The notes beneath the pieces are model-generated. The model had not been told where the DNA came from and did no database searches. It was given only the letters and a program-made list of their open reading frames with translations. This document shows, one piece after another, positions 43,016 through 50,764 of a stretch of DNA of 64,000 nucleotides. Positions within the stretch are counted from its first letter, which is position 1; each line of letters opens with the position of its first letter. The translations under genes were made by a program, and so were the position numbers. Origin of the DNA: Faecalibacterium sp. I3-3-89. GTDB taxonomy: Bacteria > Bacillota > Clostridia > Oscillospirales > Ruminococcaceae. The DNA lies in NCBI RefSeq assembly GCF_023347275.1, contig NZ_CP094468.1, positions 496,001 through 560,000 on the forward strand, given 5' to 3'.

Positions 43016-43729
43016 ATGGCACAGACTTTACTGAAGGTTGATAACATCAACGTCTTTTACGGCAACATCCACGCGGTCAAGGATGTTTCCTTCGAGGTGA
43101 ACGAGGGCGAGATCGTCACCCTCATCGGCGCCAACGGCGCAGGCAAGTCCACCACCCTGAAGACGGTGTCCGGCCTGCTCCACCCCAAGACCGGCGATGT
43201 GCTCTATAAGGGCAAGAGCATCAAGGGCGTCCGCGCCCATAAGATCGTCGAGGCCGGTCTGGCACAGGTGCCGGAGGGCCGCCACGTCTTCCTGCATATG
43301 ACCGTGGAGGAGAATCTGGACATGGGCGCTTACACCCAGCCCAACTCCACCATCGCCCCCAACAAGGAAAAGGTCTTCGAGCTGTTCCCCCGCCTGAAGG
43401 AGCGCCGCAAGCAGCTGGCCGGGACTATGTCCGGCGGCGAGCAGCAGATGCTGGCCATGGGCCGCGCCCTGATGAGCAACGCTTCCATGCTGATGCTGGA
43501 CGAGCCTTCTATGGGCCTGTCCCCCCTGCTGGTGCAGGAGATCTTTGACATTATCCGGAACATCCACAAGGAGGGCATGACCATCCTTCTGGTGGAGCAG
43601 AACGCACAGATGGCCCTTTCTGTGGCCGACCGCGCCTACGTCCTCGAGACGGGCCGTGTGGTCATGGAGGGCACCGGTGCCGAACTGCTGACCAACGAGC
43701 GTGTCCGCAGCGCATATCTGGGCGGCTAA
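43016..43729 (+). CDS. livF: Branched-chain amino acid ABC transporter ATPase LivF
   Basis: A 237-residue ATPase with Walker A GANGAGKST at about 39-47, the LivF-typical VPEGRHVF, signature MSGGEQQMLAMGRALM and Walker B LMLDEPSMGLSP. It starts 3 bases after livG ends and closes the operon. Confidence 0.95.
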   Translation: MAQTLLKVDNINVFYGNIHAVKDVSFEVNEGEIVTLIGANGAGKSTTLKTVSGLLHPKTGDVLYKGKSIKGVRAHKIVEAGLAQVPEGRHVFLHMTVEENLDMGAYTQPNSTIAPNKEKVFELFPRLKERRKQLAGTMSGGEQQMLAMGRALMSNASMLMLDEPSMGLSPLLVQEIFDIIRNIHKEGMTILLVEQNAQMALSVADRAYVLETGRVVMEGTGAELLTNERVRSAYLGG

Positions 43730-43740
43730 AGCAGGATATA

Positions 43741-43833
43741 GCAATTCAACTTTTTAATGCAACAGCAACAGCGTTGAATTGCATATCGCAAATATGCTGT
43801 TTGAATGTTGCACTAATTTCTTGTCTTGCGATA
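43741..43833. repeat. Inverted-repeat block downstream of livF
   Basis: GCAATTCAAC (43741-43750) faces GTTGAATTGC (43773-43782), and TATCGCAA (43784-43791) faces TTGCGATA (43826-43833). ATTCAACTTTT, ATCGCAA and GTCTTGCGAT recur in the same order at 44770-44853, on the other side of the HxlR/cupin pair. Confidence 0.4.
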
Positions 43834-43843
43834 AAAGAACAAG

Positions 43844-43876
43844 AAGGCGTGACCGCGCGGTCACGCCTTTTTTGTT
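43844..43876 (+). terminator. Terminator between livF and the HxlR gene (bidirectional)
   Basis: AAGGCGTGACCG pairs perfectly with CGGTCACGCCTT across 2 bases and runs into TTTTTTG. Confidence 0.85.
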
Positions 43877-43884
43877 GTGGAAAA

Positions 43885-44211
43885 TCATCGGATGATGGAT
43901 TGGTAGTAGTTCCCGAAATCGGCAAGGGCATCAATGATGGGAAGCATCTCTCTGCCGAGGCTGGTCAGGCCATACTCCACGCGAGGGGGCATTTCCTGAT
44001 AGTCGTGTCGGTAGGCGAGCCCGTCGTCGATCATCTGCCGTAAGCTGTCCGTCAAAACTTTCTGAGAGATTCCCTCCAGATCTCTTTGCAGTTCGTTGAA
44101 CCGCCATGGGCGGGTCTTGAGATTGCGCAGGATCAGCAGCTTCCACTTGCCGCCGATGAGGGAGACCGCAGTGGCCACGGGGCAGGCGGGCAGTTCTTCT
44201 TTTGTTTTCAT
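43885..44211 (-). CDS. HxlR family transcriptional regulator
   Basis: A 108-residue winged-helix protein of the HxlR family: CPVATAVSLIGGKWKLLILRNL at the start, then RFNELQRDLEGISQKVLTDSLRQMIDDGLAYR recognition region (key part GISQKVLTDSLRQ), and the wing PPRVEYGLTSLG. Members usually respond to aldehydes, quinones or redox stress; Cys10 here is the usual sensing Cys. GGAGGT lies 8 bases before the ATG. Divergent to a cupin gene, its probable target. Confidence 0.9.
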   Translation of the reverse strand: MKTKEELPACPVATAVSLIGGKWKLLILRNLKTRPWRFNELQRDLEGISQKVLTDSLRQMIDDGLAYRHDYQEMPPRVEYGLTSLGREMLPIIDALADFGNYYQSIIR

Positions 44212-44279
44212 GGCATCACACCTCCGAGAACATCATAACATATTCTTTTTAATATGTACAGTTATAAAAAGGTGCGTAC

Positions 44280-44308
44280 TTGTTTTAGAGTGTTCTCCGG
44301 CTTAAACT
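44280..44308 (+). promoter_or_regulatory. Promoter of the cupin gene
   Basis: TTGTTT (44280-44285), 17-bp spacer, TAAACT (44303-44308), in the HxlR-cupin divergent gap. Confidence 0.5.
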
Positions 44309-44354
44309 ATACACAGGCGAGCGAGAGCGCCAATATCCTTTGGAGGTAAAAGAG

Positions 44355-44708
44355 ATGGAAAACTATACGAAAACGAATATCGGCAACGAGGCAAGAGTGG
44401 AACTTCACGAAAAATTGGGCCTGACAGGTGCGGAGGTCAGCATCAACCAGCTCCCGGCGGGCGCAGGGGTGCCTTTTGTGCACGCCCACAGGAACAATGA
44501 AGAGATCTACGGTATTATTGCAGGAAAGGGCAAAGCCGTTATCGATGGGAAGGAGATCGCTCTGACCGCTGGCGACTGGCTGAAAATTGCTCCGGCAGCA
44601 AAGCGCCAGCTCTCTGCTGCCGCAGATGAGGGCATTACCTATATTTGCATTCAGGTGAAGGAACACTCTCTGGGCGGCTTTACCGCTGAGGATGCCGTCA
44701 TCTGCTGA
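44355..44708 (+). CDS. Small cupin-domain protein
   Basis: A 117-residue single cupin. Motif 1 is represented by PFVHAHRNNEEIYGIIAGKGKAVIDG (two His and a Glu as metal ligands) and motif 2 by a weak GDWLKIAPAAKRQLSA in which the usual His is Lys/Arg-rich. Possible quercetinase/isomerase-like or mere ligand-binding protein. GGAGGT precedes the ATG at 44355. Probably controlled by the divergent HxlR regulator. Confidence 0.8.
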   Translation: MENYTKTNIGNEARVELHEKLGLTGAEVSINQLPAGAGVPFVHAHRNNEEIYGIIAGKGKAVIDGKEIALTAGDWLKIAPAAKRQLSAAADEGITYICIQVKEHSLGGFTAEDAVIC

Positions 44709-44727
44709 TAGAAAGAGCCGGAAATGT

Positions 44728-44762
44728 AAAACACCCTGCACAGAGATGTACAGGGTGTTTTG
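44728..44762 (+). terminator. Terminator between the cupin gene and pflA (bidirectional)
   Basis: AAAACACCCTG pairs with CAGGGTGTTTT across 12 bases. Confidence 0.8.
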
Positions 44763-44769
44763 TGTTATG

Positions 44770-44853
44770 GTGATTCAACTTTTATCGCAATTTCCCAAAA
44801 TAGCGCCGAGCAAGATGACATGGCTGCGCGGCTCTCTGGTCTTGCGATGGATA
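44770..44853. repeat. Second, degenerate copy of the 43741 repeat block
   Basis: Contains ATTCAACTTTT, ATCGCAA and GTCTTGCGAT in the same order as 43743-43832, with a different inner spacer. Confidence 0.3.
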
Positions 44854-44863
44854 GAGCTTTCGG

Positions 44864-45619
44864 TCAGCCCGGATACTTGTGGACTTCCAGCAGCTCCTCG
44901 GCCCGCCTGACCTGTTCCGCCGTGGGCGGGACAGCGTCGGGCAGGGGATAGGGGATGCCGAGCTTCTGCCATTTGAAGAGGCCCAGCGTGTGGTAGGGCA
45001 GCACCTCCACCCGCTGCACCGTCCTGAGGGACGAGATGAACTCCGCAGTCCTCCGCAGGCCCTCCTCGTCGTCGGTCAGGCCGGGCACCAGCACATGGCG
45101 GATCCAGAGAGGGACACCGAGGTCGGAGATGTGGCGCGCCATCGCAAGGATGTTGGCGTTGTCTTTTCCGGTGAGCTGGCGGTGCTTCTCCGGGTCGATC
45201 TCCTTCAGGTCGAGGATGACGAGGCTGGTGGAGCGCATCAGCCGGTCAAAGTCGGCCAGATAGGCCGCATCGTCGGGGCGAAAGGGCTGACCGGCGGTGT
45301 CGAGGGCCGTGTGCACGCCCTTGGAGCGGGCCAGCTCGAAGAAGGCCGTCAGGAACTCCATCTGGCGCAGCGGCTCGCCGCCGCTGACCGTGATGCCGCC
45401 CTTCCTGCCCCAGTAGTTGCGGTAGCGCCACACCCGCTGGAAGAGCTGCTCCACCGTCCATTCCTCGCCGCCGTCCGCCCATGTCTCGGGGTTATGGCAG
45501 TATTTGCACCGCAGGGCACACCCCTGCAGAAAGACGACGAACCGGACGCCGGGGCCGTCCACGGAGCCGAAGGTCTCCAGCGAGTGGACGTACCCGACAG
45601 GGGAGTTACAGAGCTGCAT
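44864..45619 (-). CDS. pflA: Pyruvate formate-lyase-activating enzyme
   Basis: A 251-residue radical SAM enzyme that abstracts a hydrogen from the PFL glycine to make the catalytic radical. The [4Fe-4S] Cys set is C34-x3-C38-x2-C41 ([17 protein letters not shown]), preceded by [25 protein letters not shown] is the SAM-contact motif. It starts 14 bases inside the end of pflB in another frame, so the pair is translationally coupled. The gene ends near a bidirectional terminator. Confidence 0.95.
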   Translation of the reverse strand: MQLCNSPVGYVHSLETFGSVDGPGVRFVVFLQGCALRCKYCHNPETWADGGEEWTVEQLFQRVWRYRNYWGRKGGITVSGGEPLRQMEFLTAFFELARSKGVHTALDTAGQPFRPDDAAYLADFDRLMRSTSLVILDLKEIDPEKHRQLTGKDNANILAMARHISDLGVPLWIRHVLVPGLTDDEEGLRRTAEFISSLRTVQRVEVLPYHTLGLFKWQKLGIPYPLPDAVPPTAEQVRRAEELLEVHKYPG

Positions 45620-47858
45620 GGCAGGTACGGGAGATGACGTCCATCTGCTGCTCGCGGGTCAGGTCGATGAACTTGACGGCGTAGCCGGAGACACGGATGG
45701 TGAAGTTGGCGTACTCCTCCTTCTCGGGGTGCTCCATTGCGTCGATGAGCTTCTCCCTGCCGAAGACGTTGACGTTCAGGTGGTGTGCACCCTGATCGAA
45801 GTAGCCGTCCATGACCTGCACCAGATTCTCGATCCGCTCGCCCTCGCTGTGGCCCAGAGCGTCGGGATTGATGGTCTGGGTGTTGGAGATGCCGTCCAGT
45901 GCCCAGTGGTAGGGCAGTTTTGCCACGGAGTTCAGAGAGGCCAGCAGGCCGTTCTGCTCTGCGCCGTAGCTGGGGTTCGCACCGGGTGCGAAGGGGGTGA
46001 AGGCGGCACGGCCATCGGGCAGAGCGCCGGTGTACTTGCCGTAGACCACGTTGGAGGTGATGGTCAGGATGGAGGTGGTGGCCTCGGAGTTGCGGTAGGT
46101 GTGGCGCTTCTTGATCATCTCGAGGAAGGTCTTCAGCAGCCAGACGCCGATCTCGTCGGCGCGGTCGTCATCGTTGCCGTACTTCGGGAAGTCGCCCTCG
46201 ATCTCGAAGCCGGTAGCAAGGCCTGCCTCGTCGCGGACGACTTTGACCTTGGCGTACTTGATGGCGCTCAGGGAGTCGATGACGTGGGAGAAGCCGGCGA
46301 TGCCGGTGGCGAAGGTGCGGCGGACGTCGGTGTCGATGAGGGCCATCTCAGCCTCTTCGTAGTAGTACTTGTCGTGCATATACTGGATGAGGTTCAGCAC
46401 ATTGACGTACAGGCCAGCCAGCCAGTCCAGCATCTGGACGTACTTGGGCAGAACCTCGTCGTAGTTCAGATACTCGCCGGTGATGGGGGCGTAGTTGGGG
46501 CCGCACTGCTCGTGGCTCTTCTCGTCCACGCCGCCGTTGATGGCGTAGAGCAGGCACTTGGCGAGGTTGGCGCGTGCGCCGAAGAACTGCATCTCCTTGC
46601 CGGTCTGGGTAGCAGACACGCAGCAGCAGATGGAGTAGTCGTCGCCCCAGACGGGCTTCATGACGTCGTCGTTCTCGTACTGGACCGAGCTGGTGTTGAT
46701 GGACACCTTGGCGGCGTACTTCTTGAAGTTTTCGGGCAGGGCAGAGGAGTACAGAACGGTCAGGTTCGGCTCAGGTGCAGGACCCATGTTCTCGAGGGTG
46801 TGCAGGAAGCGGTAGCAGTTCTTCGTGACCATGCTGCGGCCGTCCATGCCGATGCCGCCCACTTCCAGAGTTGCCCAGACGGGGTCGCCGGAGAACAGCT
46901 GGTTGTAGCTGGGGATGCGGGCGAACTTGACCATACGGAATTTCATGACCATGTGGTCGATAAGCTCCTGAGCCTCGCTCTCGGTCAGGATGCCCTTGTC
47001 CAGATCGCGCTGGATATAGATGTCGAGGAAGGTGGAGATGCGGCCCACGCTCATGGCGGCGCCGTTCTGGGTCTTGATGGCGGCCAGATAGCCGAAGTAG
47101 AGCCACTGGCAGGCCTCTTTTGCGTTCTTTGCGGGCTGGGAGATGTCGTAGCCGTAGGCCTCGGCCATTTTCTTCATGCCCTTCAGGGCGCTGATCTGGC
47201 GTGCGATCTCCTCGCGCAGGCGGATGACGTCATCGGTCATGGTGCCGTCGCCGCAGTTGGCGAGGTCCTCCTGCTTGAACTTGATGAGGGCGTCGATGCC
47301 GTACAGGGCCACACGGCGGTAGTCGCCCACGATGCGGCCGCGGCCATAGGTGTCGGGCAGGCCGGTGATGATGTGGGTGTGGCGGGCAGCCTTCATCTCG
47401 GGGGTGTAGGCGTCGAAGACGGCCTGATTGTGGGTGCGGGTGTAGTCGGTGAAGATCTTGTGCAGCTCCGCAGAGGGCTGGTAGCCGTAGGTGGTGCAGG
47501 CCTGCTCTGCCATCTTGATGCCGCCGTAGGGCATGAATGCACGCTTCAGGGGCTTGTCGGTCTGCAGGCCGACGATCTGCTCCAGATCTTTCAGGCTCTC
47601 GTCGATGTAGCCGGGGCCGTATGCGGTCAGGCTGCTGACGACGTCGGTCTCCATATCCAGCACGCCGCCCTTGGCGCGCTCGGCCTTCTGCAGCTTCTGC
47701 AGTGCGCCCCACAGCTTATTGGTCGCTTCAGTGGGGTCGGCGAGGAAGCTTTCGTCGCCGTTATAGGGGGTGTAGTTCTTCTGGATGAAGTCGCGGACGT
47801 TGACTTCCTCTTTCCAGATGCGGCCCTCAAAGCCTTCCCACTGTTCAAAATTGATCAT
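45606..47858 (-). CDS. pflB: Formate C-acetyltransferase (pyruvate formate-lyase)
   Basis: A 750-residue glycyl-radical enzyme that splits pyruvate with CoA to acetyl-CoA and formate in anaerobic fermentation. The active-site cysteines are in [14 protein letters not shown] (the usual pair, here in a Cys triplet) and the glycyl radical in [11 protein letters not shown] near the C-terminus. GGAGGT lies 5-8 bases before the ATG at 47858. The long leader (about 210 bases from the upstream promoter) has a palindrome and a weak hairpin. Codon use is highly biased. Confidence 0.97.
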   Translation of the reverse strand: MINFEQWEGFEGRIWKEEVNVRDFIQKNYTPYNGDESFLADPTEATNKLWGALQKLQKAERAKGGVLDMETDVVSSLTAYGPGYIDESLKDLEQIVGLQTDKPLKRAFMPYGGIKMAEQACTTYGYQPSAELHKIFTDYTRTHNQAVFDAYTPEMKAARHTHIITGLPDTYGRGRIVGDYRRVALYGIDALIKFKQEDLANCGDGTMTDDVIRLREEIARQISALKGMKKMAEAYGYDISQPAKNAKEACQWLYFGYLAAIKTQNGAAMSVGRISTFLDIYIQRDLDKGILTESEAQELIDHMVMKFRMVKFARIPSYNQLFSGDPVWATLEVGGIGMDGRSMVTKNCYRFLHTLENMGPAPEPNLTVLYSSALPENFKKYAAKVSINTSSVQYENDDVMKPVWGDDYSICCCVSATQTGKEMQFFGARANLAKCLLYAINGGVDEKSHEQCGPNYAPITGEYLNYDEVLPKYVQMLDWLAGLYVNVLNLIQYMHDKYYYEEAEMALIDTDVRRTFATGIAGFSHVIDSLSAIKYAKVKVVRDEAGLATGFEIEGDFPKYGNDDDRADEIGVWLLKTFLEMIKKRHTYRNSEATTSILTITSNVVYGKYTGALPDGRAAFTPFAPGANPSYGAEQNGLLASLNSVAKLPYHWALDGISNTQTINPDALGHSEGERIENLVQVMDGYFDQGAHHLNVNVFGREKLIDAMEHPEKEEYANFTIRVSGYAVKFIDLTREQQMDVISRTCHAAL

Positions 47859-47913
47859 TGGAACCTCCTTGCTCCTATCGCAATCCAACACCACAGCTGC
47901 TTTGCAATAGCTG

Positions 47914-47929
47914 GTTAGGATTGCCTAAC
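47914..47929. promoter_or_regulatory. Palindrome GTTAG-N6-CTAAC in the pflB leader
   Basis: GTTAGGATTGCCTAAC, 56-71 bases before the pflB start. A second palindrome of the same form and spacing is at 48246-48263. TTAG-N6-CTAA resembles the core of DtxR/IdeR-type metal-regulator boxes. Confidence 0.5.
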
Positions 47930-48072
47930 TAATCTGTCTTAAAAAAGCCGCCGATTGCGGTCTTTTAAAGGCAGGGCGATACATCACGCAGAGGTATTTG
48001 GATGGCAACCTCCACGTTGCAAAAAGCGGCTGCGGGCGGGCAATCGAGTCGGCCAGCAGCGGCTTTGACACT

Positions 48073-48101
48073 ATAATAACAGTGATTCTCAGAAAAAGCA
48101 A
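48073..48101 (-). promoter_or_regulatory. Promoter of pflB-pflA
   Basis: On the minus strand TTGCTT (48101-48096), 17-bp spacer, TATTAT (48078-48073). Confidence 0.6.
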
Positions 48102-48203
48102 GAGGAAACCTGTGGATTTTCCACAAGCGCGGGTACTTTTTGTTATGAAAAATGCTCATGGAGGCCATGGATAAAAAAATTGCAGAAAATTTGAAAAACA
48201 GGC

Positions 48204-48232
48204 TTGACAGTCATGACAAACTATGGTATCCT
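48204..48232 (+). promoter_or_regulatory. Strong orphan promoter
   Basis: TTGACA (48204-48209), 17-bp spacer, TATCCT (48227-48232). It faces away from pflB. The start point should fall a few bases before the palindrome at 48246. Gap 47859-48674 holds only the regulatory and RNA elements listed here. Confidence 0.75.
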
Positions 48233-48245
48233 GTTGTCACGGCGA

Positions 48246-48263
48246 GGTTAGTTAAATCTAACC
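48246..48263. promoter_or_regulatory. Palindrome GGTTAG-N6-CTAACC at the orphan promoter
   Basis: GGTTAGTTAAATCTAACC, a perfect 6-bp inverted repeat a few bases downstream of the predicted start point, as expected for a repressor site. Confidence 0.55.
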
Positions 48264-48350
48264 AAAGCTCTTCCGACTCCTCCGAAGAGATGCCTGCAAC
48301 TCTCTTTGCGGAGATTCGGTTCCTCCATTCCATTCTCCTATTTATAAAAA

Positions 48351-48381
48351 GGAAAGCGGCTTATGGTTTGCTCCGCTTTCC
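48351..48381 (-). terminator. Minus-strand terminator-like hairpin
   Basis: GGAAAGCGG pairs with CCGCTTTCC; the minus strand then reads TTTTTATAAAT. No minus-strand gene precedes it in the gap; it may block transcripts entering the pfl region. Confidence 0.5.
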
Positions 48382-48436
48382 CTGCGCGCAACGCAGGCGC
48401 TCTGGTACGGCGTCCTGTGCAAAAAAGAAACAAAAT

Positions 48437-48477
48437 GCGGGACACACAGACTTGACCACCTGTGCGTCCCGCTTTTT
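48437..48477 (+). terminator. Terminator of the candidate small transcript
   Basis: GCGGGACACACAG pairs with CTGTGCGTCCCGC (one mismatch) across 10 bases, then TTTTTG. Confidence 0.8.
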
Positions 48478-48525
48478 GTTTGCCAAGCGGGATGGTTTCC
48501 GTTTGAAGATGGGGCTTTGCGGAAT

Positions 48526-48556
48526 GCCAAAGCCTCCCCTTAGGAGAGGCTTTGGC
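48526..48556. repeat. Short palindromic element
   Basis: GCCAAAGCCT and AGGCTTTGGC enclose CCCCTTAGGAG. It resembles the CTCCCC/GGGGAG core of the element at 19046-19122 and lies just upstream of the RND-gene promoter. Confidence 0.5.
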
Positions 48557-48573
48557 TGAGGAAGAGTTGTCTC

Positions 48574-48601
48574 TTGACACCCAAAGGGAGAGTACTATAA
48601 T
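48574..48601 (+). promoter_or_regulatory. Promoter of the MMPL permease operon
   Basis: TTGACA (48574-48579), 16-bp spacer, TATAAT (48596-48601), 74 bases before the start; near consensus. Confidence 0.85.
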
Positions 48602-48674
48602 AAAGTATATCGAAAAAACGAGAAAAGTCGTTTTTCTCTGAAACGGCGAAAAAATGCTCTTTGGGAGGAAATGA

Positions 48675-50759
48675 ATGAAAAAACTAGCGCGGGCCATCGT
48701 GCGGATGCGCAGGCTCATCCTCATTGCGGCGGTGCTGCTGCTCATCCCGGCGGCAGTGGGGGCCGTCGCCACGCCCATCAACTACGACATCCTCTCCTAT
48801 CTGCCGCAGGAGCTGGACTCCCGGGTGGGGCAGCTGCTCTTAGAGACGGACTACCATCTGGCGTCCACCAACATGATCACTGTGGAGGGGATGCCCACAA
48901 ACGAGCTGCTGGCCATGAAGGCCGAGATCGACGAGGTGCCGGACGTGCTGAACACCTTCTGGCTCAGCGATGTGCTGGACCCGGCGGTGCCGGTGGAGAT
49001 GCTGCCGGCAGACCTTCAGCAGTTCCTGTTCGGCAAGAACGACTCCACCATCCTCATCGTCCAGCTGGGTGGCTCCAGCGTCAGCGAGGAGACGATGGGG
49101 GCCGTGGCCCAGATCAAAAAAATACTGCGGAAGAACTGCTTCTTCGGCGGCATCAGCGTCATCCTGAGCGACACCAAGGAGCTGGTCATGGGGGAGATGC
49201 CCCTGTATGTGCTCTGCGCCGTGGCGGGGTGTCTGCTGGTGCTCTTCCTCTCGCTGGAAAGCTGGCTCACGCCCTTCCTCTTCATGCTGGGGCTGCTCTT
49301 CCCGCTGGTGTATAACTTTGGCACGAATATTTTTCTGGGGCAGGTCTGCTTCATCACCGAGGCGCTGGCGGCAGTTTTGCAGCTGGGCGTGACGATGGAT
49401 TTTTCCATCTTCCTGCTCCACCGCTACGAGGAGGAAAAAGCCTCCTGTGCCTCCAACGAAGAGGCGATGGAGAACGCCATCTGCAAGACCATGAGCTCCA
49501 TCGCGGCGTCCAGCCTCACCACCATCGCGGGCTTTCTGGCCCTCTGTGCCATGCAGCTGACGCTGGGCGCAGACCTTGGCGTCGTCATGGCGAAGGGCGT
49601 GGCGCTGGGCGTCCTCTGCACCATCGTCATCCTGCCCTCGCTCATCCTCTTCTTTGACCGGTGGGTGGAAAAATACCGCCACCGCACCTTCATGCCGCGG
49701 CTCACCCATCTGAGCCATTTTGTCTCCAAGCACCCGGTGCCTGTGGTGGCGGTCTTTCTCCTGCTGATGATCCCCTTCGGGCTGGCTCAGAGCAGGACGG
49801 ACATCTACTACAATATTTTTGCGGCTCTGCCGCAGGATATGCCCGGCATCGTGGGCACGAACAAGCTGGGCGAAGACTTTGGCATGATGACCAACCACTT
49901 CATCCTCGTCCGGGAGGAGCTGACGGCCTCGCAGGTATCCGGTCTCTGCGACGAGATCAAGGGGGTGGACGGCATCACGCAGGTGGTCAGCCTCGACTCC
50001 ATCGCAGGCCCCGGCTTCGAGACGGAGCTTCTGCCCGACGAACTGATGAACATCGTGCAGAACGGCGGCTATAAGCTCATCCTCGCCAACGGCTGCTACA
50101 AATCCGGCAGCGACGCCCTCAATGCGCAGGTGGACGAGCTGGTCCGCCTCGTCAAGACCGCGGACCCCGAGGGCCTCGTCACCGGCGAGGGAGCCATGAT
50201 GAAGGACCTCGTGGAGATCGCGGACGAGGACTTCAAAAACGTCAACATCTGGTCCATCGCGGCGGTGCTGGTCATCATCGCGCTGTCCTTCCGCAGCCTG
50301 TCGGTGCCGGTGCTGCTGGTGGCCAGCATCGAGGCGGCCATCGCCATCAATATGGGCATCCCCTATTTCATCGACGGCTCGCTGCCCTTCATCGCCAGCA
50401 TCGTCATCGGCACCATCCAGCTGGGCGCGACGGTGGACTACTCCATCCTCATGACCACCCGCTACCGCGAAGAGCGGCTGGCCCTCCGCTCGCCCAAGGC
50501 GGCGGCACAGCAGGCCCTCGAGCACTGCAGCCAGAGCATCCTCACCAGCGGCCTGACCTTCTTCGCGGCCACCTTCGGCGTCGCGGCCATCAGCCGGGTG
50601 GAGCTGCTGGAAAGCATCTGCCTGCTCATCTCCCGGGGTGCGCTCATCAGCATGGCGGTCATTCTGCTGGTGCTGCCCGCCGCGCTGATGCTGCTGGACG
50701 GCCTCATCTGCCGCACGACATACCACTGGCTCACCGCCCCCAACGCTGCAAAGGAGTGA
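48675..50759 (+). CDS. MMPL/RND family transporter
   Basis: A 694-residue membrane protein with two similar halves, each an N-terminal helix, an extracytoplasmic domain and a block of five or six helices. Each block carries the family's Asp-Tyr/Phe motif: LGVTMDFSIFLLHRYEEEK in the first and LGATVDYSILMTTRYREER in the second. MMPL proteins export lipids or siderophore-like molecules by proton motive force. It overlaps nothing, has a promoter of near-consensus strength and is followed 5 bases later by a secreted heptad-repeat protein, with which it likely forms a complex. Confidence 0.88.
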   Translation: MKKLARAIVRMRRLILIAAVLLLIPAAVGAVATPINYDILSYLPQELDSRVGQLLLETDYHLASTNMITVEGMPTNELLAMKAEIDEVPDVLNTFWLSDVLDPAVPVEMLPADLQQFLFGKNDSTILIVQLGGSSVSEETMGAVAQIKKILRKNCFFGGISVILSDTKELVMGEMPLYVLCAVAGCLLVLFLSLESWLTPFLFMLGLLFPLVYNFGTNIFLGQVCFITEALAAVLQLGVTMDFSIFLLHRYEEEKASCASNEEAMENAICKTMSSIAASSLTTIAGFLALCAMQLTLGADLGVVMAKGVALGVLCTIVILPSLILFFDRWVEKYRHRTFMPRLTHLSHFVSKHPVPVVAVFLLLMIPFGLAQSRTDIYYNIFAALPQDMPGIVGTNKLGEDFGMMTNHFILVREELTASQVSGLCDEIKGVDGITQVVSLDSIAGPGFETELLPDELMNIVQNGGYKLILANGCYKSGSDALNAQVDELVRLVKTADPEGLVTGEGAMMKDLVEIADEDFKNVNIWSIAAVLVIIALSFRSLSVPVLLVASIEAAIAINMGIPYFIDGSLPFIASIVIGTIQLGATVDYSILMTTRYREERLALRSPKAAAQQALEHCSQSILTSGLTFFAATFGVAAISRVELLESICLLISRGALISMAVILLVLPAALMLLDGLICRTTYHWLTAPNAAKE

Positions 50760-50764
50760 ATCAT

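Larger units (their letters stand above)
48239..48477 (+). ncRNA. Candidate small transcript with possible 30-residue peptide
   Basis: A unit of about 240 bases from the promoter at 48204 to a strong terminator (48437-48477). It begins with the GTTAG-N6-CTAAC palindrome. A possible small gene starts at ATG 48363, 9 bases after AAGGA, and ends at 48455 inside the terminator (about 30 residues, basic, starting MVCSAFPARNAG). Whether the product is a regulatory RNA or a micropeptide cannot be told. Confidence 0.5.

Noticed and set aside
43741..43833. CRISPR-like repeat array
   Set aside because: Only two unequal blocks 1 kb apart, with no regular repeat-spacer pattern; no cas genes.
45504..47918. 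Long open frame antisense to pflB and pflA
   Set aside because: An artefact of GC-rich sense codons; its translation is low-complexity Val/Gly/Asp/His-rich and no regulatory signals support it.
48152..48559. A 135-codon open frame across the pfl/RND gap
   Set aside because: It runs through a promoter, a palindrome and two terminator hairpins and lacks a ribosome site at its start; the small-transcript reading fits better.
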